A DNA stretch of 64,000 nucleotides from Pimelobacter simplex. GTDB taxonomy: Bacteria > Actinomycetota > Actinomycetes > Propionibacteriales > Nocardioidaceae. Where the stretch lies: the NCBI RefSeq assembly GCF_024662235.1, contig NZ_CP096276.1, forward strand, positions 5,828,001-5,892,000. The letters are read 5' to 3'. Below the pieces are notes generated by a model. It saw only the letters and a list, made by a program, of their open reading frames with translations, did no database searches and was not told the origin of the DNA. A program made the position numbers and the translations under genes. This document shows, one piece after another, positions 24,362 through 34,020 of this stretch; position 1 is the first letter of the stretch; each line of letters opens with the position of its first letter.

Positions 24362-25644
24362 GCACCAGCACCGAGACCGTCTTCACCTACGCCGCGCCCG
24401 CGCTGAAGTTCGGGCGGGGCGCCGCCACCGAGATCGGGTACGACGTCCGGGGCTGGGGCGCCCGCCGGGTCCTGCTGGTCACCGATCCCGGGGTGGCCGC
24501 CGCCGGTCACCCGGAGCGGGTCGCCGAGGGCCTGCGCGCCCGGGACCTCGAGGTCGTCGTCTTCGACCGGACCCGGGTCGAGCCCACCGACGCCTCGCTC
24601 GAGGAGGCGGTGGCGTTCGCCCGGGCCGAGGGTCCGTTCGACGCGGTGGTGGCGGTGGGCGGCGGCTCGTCGATCGACACCGCCAAGGCGGTCGCGCTGC
24701 TGGTGACCAACCCCGGCGAGCTCATGGACTACGTCAACGCGCCCATCGGCAAGGCCCGGGCGCCCGAGCAGCCGGTGCTGCCGCTGGTGGCGGTCCCGAC
24801 CACGACGGGCACCGGTGCGGAGTCGACGACGATCTGCGTGATGGACGTCCTCGCGCTCAAGGTGAAGACGGGGATCAGCCATGCGGCGCTGCGCCCGCGC
24901 CTCGCCGTCGTCGACCCGAGCCTGAGCGCGACCCAGCCGCCGGGCGTCCTCGCCGCGGCCGGCATGGACATCCTGTGCCACGCGCTGGAGAGCTACACCG
25001 CCCGCTGGTACGGCGACTTCGCCGCCAAGCAGCCCGAGCAGCGAGTGCCCTACTGCGGCTCGAACCCGATCGCGGACCTGTGGTCGGAGCGGGCGCTGGG
25101 CCTGCTCGCGACGGCCTTCCGGGCCGCCGTACGGGATGCGCGCGAGGGGCGCGAGGACAGCGAGGCGGCCGAGCAGATGGCGCTCGCGGCGACCTTCGCC
25201 GGGCTCGGCTTCGGCAACGCCGGGGTGCACATCCCGCACGCCAACGCCTACCCGGTGGCGGGACGGGTCCAGGACTTCCGGCCGGCCGACTACCCGCAGG
25301 ACGAGGCGATGGTGCCGCACGGCATGGCGGTCGCGCTGACCGCGCCGGAGGCGTTCCGGTTCACCTTCGACGCCGCTCCTGAGCGGCACCTGCGGGCGGC
25401 GCGGCTGCTCGACCCGGCGGCGCCGGGCGCCGACGGGCCGGGTCTGCTGCCCGACGTGGTGGCGCGCCTGATGCGCGACATCGGCATCCCCAACGGCCTC
25501 GCCGAGGTCGGGTACGGCGCCGGTGACGTCGGCGCGCTGGTCGACGGCGCGCTCCAGCAGCAGCGTCTCCTCGCGACCGCGCCCAAGGAGGTGACCGGCG
25601 ACGACCTCGCGCTGATCATCGGCGCCTCGCTGGAGCACTGGTGA
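24358..25644 (+). CDS. hydroxyacid-oxoacid transhydrogenase (iron-type alcohol dehydrogenase family)
   Basis: The 428-residue protein matches the group III alcohol dehydrogenase fold: an N-terminal nucleotide-binding half with AVGGGSSIDTAKA and PTTTGTGAEST, and a helical C-terminal half with metal-ligand segments GMDILCHALES, NAGVHIPHANA and MVPHGMAVAL. The YCGSNPIADLW and QPPGVLAAAGMDILCHALES context is that of hydroxyacid-oxoacid transhydrogenase (ADHFE1), which couples oxidation of 4-hydroxybutyrate to reduction of 2-oxoglutarate. A general iron-dependent alcohol dehydrogenase is the alternative. It starts at a GTG overlapping the NUDIX stop. Confidence 0.82.
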   Translation: MSTSTETVFTYAAPALKFGRGAATEIGYDVRGWGARRVLLVTDPGVAAAGHPERVAEGLRARDLEVVVFDRTRVEPTDASLEEAVAFARAEGPFDAVVAVGGGSSIDTAKAVALLVTNPGELMDYVNAPIGKARAPEQPVLPLVAVPTTTGTGAESTTICVMDVLALKVKTGISHAALRPRLAVVDPSLSATQPPGVLAAAGMDILCHALESYTARWYGDFAAKQPEQRVPYCGSNPIADLWSERALGLLATAFRAAVRDAREGREDSEAAEQMALAATFAGLGFGNAGVHIPHANAYPVAGRVQDFRPADYPQDEAMVPHGMAVALTAPEAFRFTFDAAPERHLRAARLLDPAAPGADGPGLLPDVVARLMRDIGIPNGLAEVGYGAGDVGALVDGALQQQRLLATAPKEVTGDDLALIIGASLEHW

Positions 25645-25651
25645 CACCGAC

Positions 25652-25657
25652 TACCAT
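25652..25657 (+). promoter_or_regulatory. -10 box of a leaderless promoter for the 28-residue peptide
   Basis: TACCAT lies in the 19-base gap after the transhydrogenase stop and ends six bases before the GTG at 25664. No ribosome site is present, so the mRNA probably begins at the start codon. Confidence 0.45.
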
Positions 25658-25663
25658 CGTCGG

Positions 25664-25750
25664 GTGAATCCTCGCCACCGTCGTCTGATCATCCCGGCCG
25701 CGCTGGTGGCGCTGCTCCTGATCGTCGTCGTCGCCGCGCTGGTGCGATGA
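25664..25750 (+). CDS. 28-residue single-span membrane peptide
   Basis: The frame runs GTG to TGA and encodes MNPRHRRLIIPAAL followed by a Leu/Val/Ile run and a final Arg: a basic N-terminus, one membrane helix (about residues 9-27) and no soluble domain. Its TGA overlaps the ATG of the methyltransferase gene (ATGA), so its translation is coupled to that gene. Support comes from the start-stop overlap, the positive-inside charge pattern and a well-placed -10 box. Its role is unknown; it may be a regulatory membrane peptide or simply a translational leader. Confidence 0.55.
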   Translation: MNPRHRRLIIPAALVALLLIVVVAALVR

Positions 25751-26949
25751 GCACCCTGACGCTGGACGAGGGGCTCGCGCAGGTCCGCTCGGACCTCCTG
25801 GCCGACGACCGGCTGGTGCGGGCGGTGGCCTCGGGCCGCCGGCGTACCGCGACGCCGCCGTGGCGCCGGGGCGAGCTGCGCTGGGTCGACCTCAAGGCCG
25901 GGCGCCACCTCCAGGTCGTCCGGTACGACGCCACGCAGGCCCACACCGCCAACCACGCCCGCGGCGGCCCGGCCGAGGAGGCCGTCGACGCGCTGCTCGC
26001 CGAGCCGTTCGGCAACTGGACCGTCGAGACGCCCGAGCGCCGGCTCAGCCTGCGGATCACCAAGAAGGGCGCCGCCGCCGTGCACACGACGGCCCGCGCC
26101 GCCGACGAGCAGGCTCCCGACCGCAGCCACGACCGGGCCAAGGACCGGCTGCTGCCCGAGGACGACCCGCTGCTCGCCGTCCTCGGCCTCTCCGACGCCC
26201 AGGGCCGGATCAAGCCCACGCGGCGCGCGAAGTACCGCCAGGTCGAGGACTTCCTGCGCATCCTCGACCACACCGTCGCCTACGCGATCGCCAAGGGCCA
26301 GCTCCGCAAGCCCACCGCCGACGACCCGCTGCGCGTGGTCGACCTCGGCTGCGGCAACGGCTACCTCACGTTCGCCGCCCAGCGCTTCCTCAGCGAGCGG
26401 CGCGGGCTGCCGGTGCGGCTGACCGGCGTCGACGTCAAGGAGCAGTCGCGCGACCACAACAACGCGGTCGCGCGCGAGCTCGGCATCGAGGCGACCTTCG
26501 TGGCCGGCACCATCGGCGAGGCCGCGCTGCCCGAGCCGCCCGACGTCGTCCTCGCTCTCCACGCCTGCGACACCGCCACCGACGACGCCCTGGCCCGCGC
26601 GGTGGCCTGGACGGCGCCGCTCGTGCTCGCCGCCCCCTGCTGCCACCACGACATCGCGGCCCAGCTGCGCGCGGCGCCGGCCCCGGCGCCGTACGGGTCG
26701 CTGGTGCGCGACGGCATCCTGCGCGAGCGGTTCGCGGACACGCTGACCGACGCGCTGCGCGCGTTGCTCCTGCGGCGCGAGGGGTACCGGGTCGACGTGA
26801 TCGAGTTCGTCGACAGCCAGCACACCCCGCGCAACACCCTGCTCCGCGCGGTCCGGACCGGAACCGCCGCCGACACCCGTGAGTACGACGACCTCGTCGC
26901 CGCGTGGGGTGTGCACCCGCGGCTCGGGGAGCTGCTGGCCGGGCGGTGA
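25747..26949 (+). CDS. SAM-dependent methyltransferase (METTL25/RRNAD1-like)
   Basis: The 400-residue protein has an N-terminal domain of about 190 residues (with WVDLKAGRHLQVVRYD) and a C-terminal class I methyltransferase domain. Motif I is VVDLGCGNGYLTF (about 197-209), and the later HACDTATDDAL and PCCHHDI segments are typical of the Methyltransf_32 group. Members of that group act on RNA or proteins, but no substrate is established for bacterial versions. It starts at the ATG overlapping the peptide stop, and its own stop overlaps the next GTG. Confidence 0.8.
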   Translation: MSTLTLDEGLAQVRSDLLADDRLVRAVASGRRRTATPPWRRGELRWVDLKAGRHLQVVRYDATQAHTANHARGGPAEEAVDALLAEPFGNWTVETPERRLSLRITKKGAAAVHTTARAADEQAPDRSHDRAKDRLLPEDDPLLAVLGLSDAQGRIKPTRRAKYRQVEDFLRILDHTVAYAIAKGQLRKPTADDPLRVVDLGCGNGYLTFAAQRFLSERRGLPVRLTGVDVKEQSRDHNNAVARELGIEATFVAGTIGEAALPEPPDVVLALHACDTATDDALARAVAWTAPLVLAAPCCHHDIAAQLRAAPAPAPYGSLVRDGILRERFADTLTDALRALLLRREGYRVDVIEFVDSQHTPRNTLLRAVRTGTAADTREYDDLVAAWGVHPRLGELLAGR

Positions 26950-27899
26950 GCCGCGTGGAGAAGCTCCTCTTCCTGCTGCTGCCGGTGCCCTTCGCGGTCG
27001 GCCTGCTCAGCCCCGGCGCCGCGGTCGAACCGGTGCCGGGCACGCCCGTCGTCGCCTTCCAGGACCCCGCGATCGACGAGTCCAGCGGCCTGGTCGCCGG
27101 CGAGGGCGTGGTCGTGACGGTCAACGACTCCGGCGACAGCAACCGGATCTTCACCGTCGACCTGACCACCGGCAAGACCGTCGGCGTCACCCACTGGCAG
27201 GGCGAGGCCCGCGACATCGAGGCGCTGGCACCGGCCGGCCCGGACGAGGTGTGGGTCGGGGACATCGGCGACAACACCGCCACCCGCGACCACGTGACCG
27301 TGTCCCGGGTGCCCTACGGCCGGGGTGAGCGGACCGTGACCGCGCCGACGTACGAGCTGGTCTACCCGGACGGTGCCCACGACGCCGAGACCCTGCTGAG
27401 CGACCCGGCGACCGGACGGCTCTACGTCGTGGTCAAGGAGTTCATCGGCCGCCTCTACGCCGCCCCCGCGAAGCTCGACCCCGACGGCCCCAACCGCCTC
27501 GAGCCGGTCAAGGAGGTGCTCGGCATCGCGACCGACGGCGCCTTCTTCCCCGACGGTGAGCACGTCGTGCTGCGCAACTACGGCCAGGCGGTCGTCTACA
27601 CGTGGCCGGAGCTGGAGCGGGTCGGCCGCTTCGACCTGCCCGCCCAGAAGCAGGGCGAGGGGATCGCGGTCGCCGCCGACGGACAGGTGCTGTTGAGCTC
27701 GGAGGGCGTGGGCGCCGAGGTGCTGCGCGTCGACCTGCCGTTCGAGGCGGCGGCGCCCGGGGAGCCTGTGGGAACCGACGGCCCGGCGACCGACAGGGCC
27801 CCCGAGGCCCAGGCCGTGTGGTGGCCGTGGGCGGCGCTCGGTGGTGGGCTGGTCGTCGTGCTGGGGACGTTCGTGGCGCTGGCACGCCGGCGAGGCTGA
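26946..27899 (+). CDS. exported beta-propeller-like protein with C-terminal membrane anchor
   Basis: From the overlapping GTG the protein has 317 residues. A signal peptide (about 1-26) precedes a domain with repeated GEGVVVTVNDSGD, DEVWVGDIGDN and GRLYVVVKEF-type strands, suggesting a beta propeller facing outside. A membrane helix (about 290-312) and an RRRG stop-transfer end it. Orientation would be extracellular with a short cytoplasmic tail. I see no catalytic motif. Coupling with the methyltransferase upstream may only reflect compact gene packing. Confidence 0.68.
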   Translation: MSRVEKLLFLLLPVPFAVGLLSPGAAVEPVPGTPVVAFQDPAIDESSGLVAGEGVVVTVNDSGDSNRIFTVDLTTGKTVGVTHWQGEARDIEALAPAGPDEVWVGDIGDNTATRDHVTVSRVPYGRGERTVTAPTYELVYPDGAHDAETLLSDPATGRLYVVVKEFIGRLYAAPAKLDPDGPNRLEPVKEVLGIATDGAFFPDGEHVVLRNYGQAVVYTWPELERVGRFDLPAQKQGEGIAVAADGQVLLSSEGVGAEVLRVDLPFEAAAPGEPVGTDGPATDRAPEAQAVWWPWAALGGGLVVVLGTFVALARRRG

Positions 27900-27900
27900 C

Positions 27901-28854
27901 GTGCCCCGCCTGCGCCGTACGTCGCCCGAGGAACCGGGCTGGACCCGGCGCCGGGCCGGGCGCGGTTTCGTCTACGTCGACGCCGAGGGTGACCGGCTCC
28001 CGGACGCGGACGTCCAGCGCTGCCGAGACCTGGTGATCCCGCCGGCCTGGACCGACGTCTGGATCTGTCCGGCCGACAACGGGCACCTCCAGGCCGTCGG
28101 CACCGACGACGCCGGCCGCCGCCAGTACCTCTACCACCCGGCCTGGGTGGCCCGCCGGTCCGCGGAGAAGCACGAACGCGTCGTCACGCTGGGCCGGCGC
28201 CTGCCGCGGATCCGGGAACGCGTGGCGGCCGACCTGGCCGAGGACGACCTGGGGCCGACGGCGACCTGTGCGCTGGCGGTCCGGCTGATCGACCTGGGCT
28301 GCTTCCGGATCGGCAACGACGTCTACGCGGCCGAGAACGGCTCGTTCGGGCTGACCACGCTCGAGCGCGACCACGTCCGGCGCCGCGGCGAGACGCTCGT
28401 CTTCGCGTTCACCGGCAAGTCCGGCATCGAGCACCACGTCGAGATCGACGACGAGGTCGCGGTCGCCGCGCTCGACCGGCGGCGCCGGCGCAGGCGCACG
28501 GACCGACGGCTGCTCGACGTGGGCGCGGAGGACGTCAACGCCTATGTGCGCGAGGTCAGCGGCCTCGACGTGACGGCCAAGGACTTCCGGACCTGGCACG
28601 CGACCGTGCTGGCCGCAGCCGCGCTCGCCGAGGCGCCCGGTCCCGACGCGAGCCGCACCGCCCGCAAGCGGGCGGTGGCCGGGGCGATGCGCGAGGTCGC
28701 CGACTTCCTGGGCAACACCCCGGCGCTGGCGCGGTCGTCGTACGTGGACCCGCGGGTGGTGGACGCCTATGACGAGGGGCGCACGATCCGGGCCGCCGTA
28801 CGGCGCGGGGGTGACGTGGAGCGCGCCACCCTCCGGCTGCTGGCGGGTCGCTGA
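27901..28854 (+). CDS. DNA topoisomerase IB, poxvirus-like
   Basis: The GTG lies one base after the previous stop and gives 317 residues, close to the usual size of bacterial type IB enzymes. Catalytic residues are present in order: Arg137 in CFRIGNDVY, Lys173 in FTGKSG, the FRTWHAT segment with His233, and nucleophile Tyr281 in ARSSYVDPRV. It relaxes supercoils by nicking one strand and forming a 3'-phosphotyrosine link. These enzymes are accessory in bacteria. Nothing seems missing. Confidence 0.93.
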   Translation: MPRLRRTSPEEPGWTRRRAGRGFVYVDAEGDRLPDADVQRCRDLVIPPAWTDVWICPADNGHLQAVGTDDAGRRQYLYHPAWVARRSAEKHERVVTLGRRLPRIRERVAADLAEDDLGPTATCALAVRLIDLGCFRIGNDVYAAENGSFGLTTLERDHVRRRGETLVFAFTGKSGIEHHVEIDDEVAVAALDRRRRRRRTDRRLLDVGAEDVNAYVREVSGLDVTAKDFRTWHATVLAAAALAEAPGPDASRTARKRAVAGAMREVADFLGNTPALARSSYVDPRVVDAYDEGRTIRAAVRRGGDVERATLRLLAGR

Positions 28855-28882
28855 TGTCGGCGGCCGGTGGCACGATCGGCGC

Positions 28883-29188
28883 GTGACCGAGCACGAGTTC
28901 ACCGCTGCGCTGTGGCGCTGGCAGGCCCGCGACGAGGAGACGAGCGGGGCCTGGTTCTTCGTCAGCCTGCCGTTCGACGTCGCCGACGCGATCGAGGACG
29001 AGACCGGGCCGCGCAAGGGGTTCGGCAGCGTGCGGGTCGAGGTCAGCGTCGGGGGGAGCACCTGGCGTACGTCGGTGTTCCCGAGCGCGGAGGAGAAGAC
29101 CTTCGTGCTGCCGGTCAAGAAGGCCGTGCGCGTCGCGGAGGGACTGGCCGAGGGCGCGTCCTGCCGGGTGCGGGTCCGGACGGTGTGA
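28883..29188 (+). CDS. DUF1905 domain protein
   Basis: This 101-residue protein begins at GTG 28883, without a ribosome site but six bases after a -10-like CACGAT (28871-28876). The sequence (LWRWQARDEETSGAWFFVSLP, PRKGFGSVRVEVSVGGSTWRTSVFPS) is characteristic of DUF1905, a small beta-barrel fold of unknown function found alone or fused to YdeI-like domains. A longer upstream reading is unlikely because it runs back into the topoisomerase gene. Confidence 0.8.
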   Translation: MTEHEFTAALWRWQARDEETSGAWFFVSLPFDVADAIEDETGPRKGFGSVRVEVSVGGSTWRTSVFPSAEEKTFVLPVKKAVRVAEGLAEGASCRVRVRTV

Positions 29189-29195
29189 GCGTGTC

Positions 29196-29849
29196 CTAGC
29201 CGTTGGTGATCGTGTTGAACGCCAGCACGATGATGAGCGCGTTGAGGAAGAAGCTCAGCACCGAGTGCACGGTGACCAGCCAGCGGGTCCGGGTCGAGAG
29301 GACGTCCACGTCGGACGCGGCGAACGTGGTGCCGATGGTGAACGCGAAGTACACGTGGTCGACCAGCGTCGGGTGCGGCGTACCCGGGAAGTCGAGGACC
29401 TGCCCGGGGCGGGCCTCCTGGGACCGGGCGGCGTAGAGCTGGGCGAAGCCCCAGTGCAGGAGCACCCATGCCAGCAGCATCGCCCAGACGCCGGGGAGGC
29501 GGACGAACGAGCCGACGTAGCGGTCGTCGCGGAAGCCCACGATGATCATCGCGGCGACCACCCCGATCACCACCGGTACGACGGTCAGCACGAAGGTGAG
29601 CACGCCGCGCAGGCCGTGGGGGTGGTGCAGCTCCTCGGCCGGTACGGGGGCGGCGGGGTCGCGGCGGGCGTAGAGGGCGAGCGAGACGATCGCGAGCGCG
29701 ACGTACGCCGAACCGACGCCGCACCAGATCCACAGCAGGGTCAGCGATTCGTCGAACAGCGCGGCCACGCCCAGGAGCGACAGCAGCAGCTGGACGCCCC
29801 AGCCGAGGGCGGAGACCGAGTCCGGGTCGAGCCGGCGAGGGCGTGCCAT
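29196..29849 (-). CDS. DUF1345 integral membrane protein
   Basis: The 217-residue protein has five or six membrane helices (about 16-33, 38-58, 82-105, 118-138, 160-180 and 192-214). The segments HPTLVDHVYFAFTIGTTFAASDVDV and RWLVTVHSVLSFFLNALIIVLAFN match the DUF1345 family. The TIGTTFAASDV loop recalls the selectivity-filter region of potassium channels, which has been noted for this family, but ion transport is only a guess. The gene converges with the DUF1905 gene, only 7 bases apart. Confidence 0.82.
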   Translation of the reverse strand: MARPRRLDPDSVSALGWGVQLLLSLLGVAALFDESLTLLWIWCGVGSAYVALAIVSLALYARRDPAAPVPAEELHHPHGLRGVLTFVLTVVPVVIGVVAAMIIVGFRDDRYVGSFVRLPGVWAMLLAWVLLHWGFAQLYAARSQEARPGQVLDFPGTPHPTLVDHVYFAFTIGTTFAASDVDVLSTRTRWLVTVHSVLSFFLNALIIVLAFNTITNG

Positions 29850-29884
29850 GGCCCCAGTCTCGCGGACCTGGCAGGCTCGAGGCC

Positions 29885-30376
29885 ATGCGGATCGAGGTCG
29901 TCGAGGGAGACATCACCCAGCAGGACGTCGACGCGGTGGTCAACGCCGCCAACCGGGCGATGCGCGGTGGCGCCGGGGTCGACGGGGCGATCCACCGGGT
30001 CGGTGGGCCCGAGGTGCTGGAGGACTGCCGCCGCCGGTTCCCGGACGGTCTGGCGACCGGGGACGCGGGCTGGACGACGGCCGGCCGGATGAGCGCGCGC
30101 TGGGTGATCCACGTGGTCGGCCCCGACCGCACCGCCGGCGAGACCGACCGCACCCTGCTGACCTCGTGCTACCGCCGGGCGCTGGAGGTCGCCGACGAGC
30201 TCGGGGCCCGGTCGATCGCGTTCCCGCTCATCAGCGCGGGCGCCTACGGCTGGCCCAAGGAGGACGCCGTCGACGCCGCCCTGGAGACGCTGCGGGCGAC
30301 GCCCACGCAGGTCGAGGTGGCCCGGATCGTGGCGTTCGGCGGGCCGGCGTACGAGCTGGTCGTGGGGCGCCTCTGA
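29885..30376 (+). CDS. macro-domain ADP-ribose hydrolase
   Basis: The 163-residue protein is a complete single macro domain: MRIEVVEGDIT, DAVVNAANRAMRGGAGVDGAIHR, ARWVIHVVGP and SIAFPLISAGAYGWPKEDA. The asparagine-rich loop and the G-A-G-V-D-G segment form the ADP-ribose site and catalytic centre of O-acetyl-ADP-ribose deacetylases and MacroD-like mono-ADP-ribosyl hydrolases. The first ATG gives exactly the usual domain start. A double hairpin with a T-rich end follows. Confidence 0.93.
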   Translation: MRIEVVEGDITQQDVDAVVNAANRAMRGGAGVDGAIHRVGGPEVLEDCRRRFPDGLATGDAGWTTAGRMSARWVIHVVGPDRTAGETDRTLLTSCYRRALEVADELGARSIAFPLISAGAYGWPKEDAVDAALETLRATPTQVEVARIVAFGGPAYELVVGRL

Positions 30377-30410
30377 CGGGGTCGCCCCGTCGGGACCCGG
30401 TCCCTATTTT
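30375..30410 (+). terminator. double-hairpin terminator after the macro-domain gene
   Basis: Two stems lie back to back: GACGGGG/CCCCGTC (30375-30381 and 30385-30391) and GGGAC/GTCCC (30392-30396 and 30400-30404). They are followed by TATTTT at 30405-30410, one of the few T-runs in this GC-rich window. The first stem overlaps the stop codon. Confidence 0.7.
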
Positions 30411-30490
30411 GGGGATGCGGTCGTCACCCGCTCGGCGGAAGGTCGTTGGTCAGGCACATCACCACCGACCCCGTCCGAGAGGAGCCGATC

Positions 30491-30747
30491 ATGCCGCTGG
30501 AGCTCACCACCGCGGTCCTGCTGGCCGCCTTCGCGCTGCTGTGCGCAGGCTGGCTGCTCCGCTCCCGCCCGGTCCGTCCCGCCGCCGGCCCGGCCGTCGA
30601 CGAGTGGCGCGACGCCGCCCTGCGGCACTTCTCCGAGCACCGCGACCTGCAGCGCACGGTCGCCACGGCGCTGAGCACCCCCGGCGCCGTCACCGGCACG
30701 AGCCGGCGCGACCTGATGGTCGCGCTCGGGGCGCCGCAGGTGGACGT

Positions 30748-30757
<10 letters not shown>
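30491..30757 (+). CDS. small membrane-anchored protein, function unknown
   Basis: The 88-residue protein starts at an ATG with a good GAGGAG site 6 bases upstream. One membrane helix (about residues 5-22) is followed by a basic/Pro-rich stretch and a soluble helical tail (DEWRDAALRHFSEHRDLQ). No family is recognised. Its last 10 bases overlap the end of the convergent methyltransferase gene. Confidence 0.6.
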
Positions 30758-32537
<1,780 letters not shown>

Positions 32538-32572
32538 TCATCGCAGAGTGCGGGAGGGACAGGCTGACGACG

Positions 32573-32599
32573 CTGTCAGAGATGGCTCTAGTCTGACAG
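32573..32599. promoter_or_regulatory. inverted repeat between serC and the acetyltransferase gene
   Basis: CTGTCAGA (32573-32580) and TCTGACAG (32592-32599) are perfect inverted copies 11 bases apart, centred in the 109-base divergent gap. A TAGTCT box within it could be the -10 of the + strand gene. It looks like an operator acting on both genes. The cognate regulator is unknown. Confidence 0.45.
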
Positions 32600-32634
32600 G
32601 CCCGTCACACCCGCTCGAAATCGCTAGGCCCGCC

Positions 32635-33117
32635 ATGAACACGCTCTTCGACCTGCGCCCGGTCGGCTACCTCCACGCCGACGCCGTGGCGCTCGTCGCC
32701 CGCGTCCAGCAGGAGTACGTCGAGCGCTACGGCTCACCCGACGAGAGCCCCGTCGACCCGACCCTGTTCGACCCTCCCGAGGGCCTCTTCCTCGTCGGGT
32801 ACGACGGCCCCGACCCGGTCGCGACGGGCGCCTGGCGCCGCTCGCCGGTGCGGGTCCTCGGCGGCACCAGCGCGGTCGAGGTGAAGCGGATGTTCGTCGT
32901 GCCCGAGCGCCGCGGCCGGGGCCTGGCCCGCCAGGTCCTCGCCGCGCTCGAGGACCGGGCGGTCCAGGCCGGGCACGACCTGGTGGTGCTGGAGACCGGG
33001 CTGCTCCAGCCCGAGGCGATCGCGCTCTACCGCAGCGAGGGCTATGCGGAGATCCCCGGCTTCGGCTTCTACAAGGACGCGCCGCTCTCGCGCTGCTTCG
33101 GCAAGCGCGTCGGCTGA
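32635..33117 (+). CDS. GNAT family N-acetyltransferase
   Basis: The 160-residue protein has the GNAT acetyl-CoA-binding signature: VKRMFVVPERRGRGLARQVLAALE, where RRGRGLA is the Q/R-x-x-G-x-G/A loop, followed by LVLETGLLQPEAIALYRSEGY. It would transfer acetyl from acetyl-CoA to an amine; the substrate is unknown. It is divergent from serC across a gap with an inverted repeat. Confidence 0.88.
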   Translation: MNTLFDLRPVGYLHADAVALVARVQQEYVERYGSPDESPVDPTLFDPPEGLFLVGYDGPDPVATGAWRRSPVRVLGGTSAVEVKRMFVVPERRGRGLARQVLAALEDRAVQAGHDLVVLETGLLQPEAIALYRSEGYAEIPGFGFYKDAPLSRCFGKRVG

Positions 33118-33132
33118 ACCCGGACGCCGGCT

Positions 33133-33156
33133 CGCCGGCTCGCCCCCTCGCCGGCG
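33133..33156. terminator. GC hairpin between convergent genes
   Basis: CGCCGGC (33133-33139) pairs with GCCGGCG (33150-33156) across a 10-base loop, between the end of the acetyltransferase gene and the end of the ABC permease gene. No T-run is present. It may act as a weak bidirectional terminator. Confidence 0.35.
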
Positions 33157-33159
33157 GGC

Positions 33160-34020
33160 TCAGGCGACGTCGCGGCGCCGGACCAGCACGATGCTGGCGA
33201 CCACGGCGAGCACGAGGTAGATCCCGACGGTCAGCGCCGCCCGGCCGCCGGGCACGGTGTCGAGGACGCCCGGCGTACCGTCCCCGGCGCCGACCCCGAC
33301 GATCGAGCCGATGAGCGACCCGGCGGAGGTCCCGGGCAGCACCTCGGTGAGGTTCTCGACCCAGCCGAGGAGCTGGCCGACGCCGCGCAGGAGGTTCTCC
33401 ACCACCAGCGCCCAGACCAGGCCGAGGCCGACCGAGAGGGCCGGGCCGCGGGCGAGCGTCCCGAGCAGGAAGCCCAGCAGCGCCCACATCTCCAGCACCA
33501 GGAAGCCGGCGCCGAAGGCCTCGGCGACCGAGCCGAACGACGGCATCACGATGTCCTGGCTCTCGCTGGCGGTGATGACCAGCGAGATGCCGAGGTCGAG
33601 GCCGAGGGTGACGACGAGGGTGGCGAGCACGACGGCGGTCAGTGCGGTGACCGAGCCCAGCAGCGCGGGGGTACGCCGCACGCCCTGGGCGAACAGCGTC
33701 TTCCAGGTGCCCCAGCCGTAGCCGTTGCCGGCCACCAGCGCGCCGAGCACCATCATCAGCGCGCCGCCGAACATGGGCATGCCCTGGAGGAAGACGTTCG
33801 GCACGGCGTCCGGCAGCATCCGGGCGAGCTGCTCGGCCTGGGTGGTGCCCTCGTCGGCGAAGCTCGCGTCGCCGCTCGTGTAGGACAGGTAGGTGAACAG
33901 GTAGCCGAACATGATGCTCAGCACCAGCCAGGCGCCCAGCGTGATCCACACGGCGGGCCAGGCCCGCAGCCGCATCAGCTCGGCGCGCGTGCTGCGCGTG
34001 GTGGCGGTCAGGGTGCTCAT
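33160..34020 (-). CDS. ABC-2 type transporter permease
   Basis: The 286-residue protein has six predicted membrane helices (about 24-46, 80-103, 115-140, 165-185, 195-215, 262-280) and an extracellular stretch after the first one, as in ABC-2 permeases. Its start overlaps the stop of the ATPase gene (ATGA), so the two form one transporter. Together with the divergent two-component system it probably exports or senses an envelope-active compound. The substrate is unknown. Confidence 0.85.
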   Translation of the reverse strand: MSTLTATTRSTRAELMRLRAWPAVWITLGAWLVLSIMFGYLFTYLSYTSGDASFADEGTTQAEQLARMLPDAVPNVFLQGMPMFGGALMMVLGALVAGNGYGWGTWKTLFAQGVRRTPALLGSVTALTAVVLATLVVTLGLDLGISLVITASESQDIVMPSFGSVAEAFGAGFLVLEMWALLGFLLGTLARGPALSVGLGLVWALVVENLLRGVGQLLGWVENLTEVLPGTSAGSLIGSIVGVGAGDGTPGVLDTVPGGRAALTVGIYLVLAVVASIVLVRRRDVA

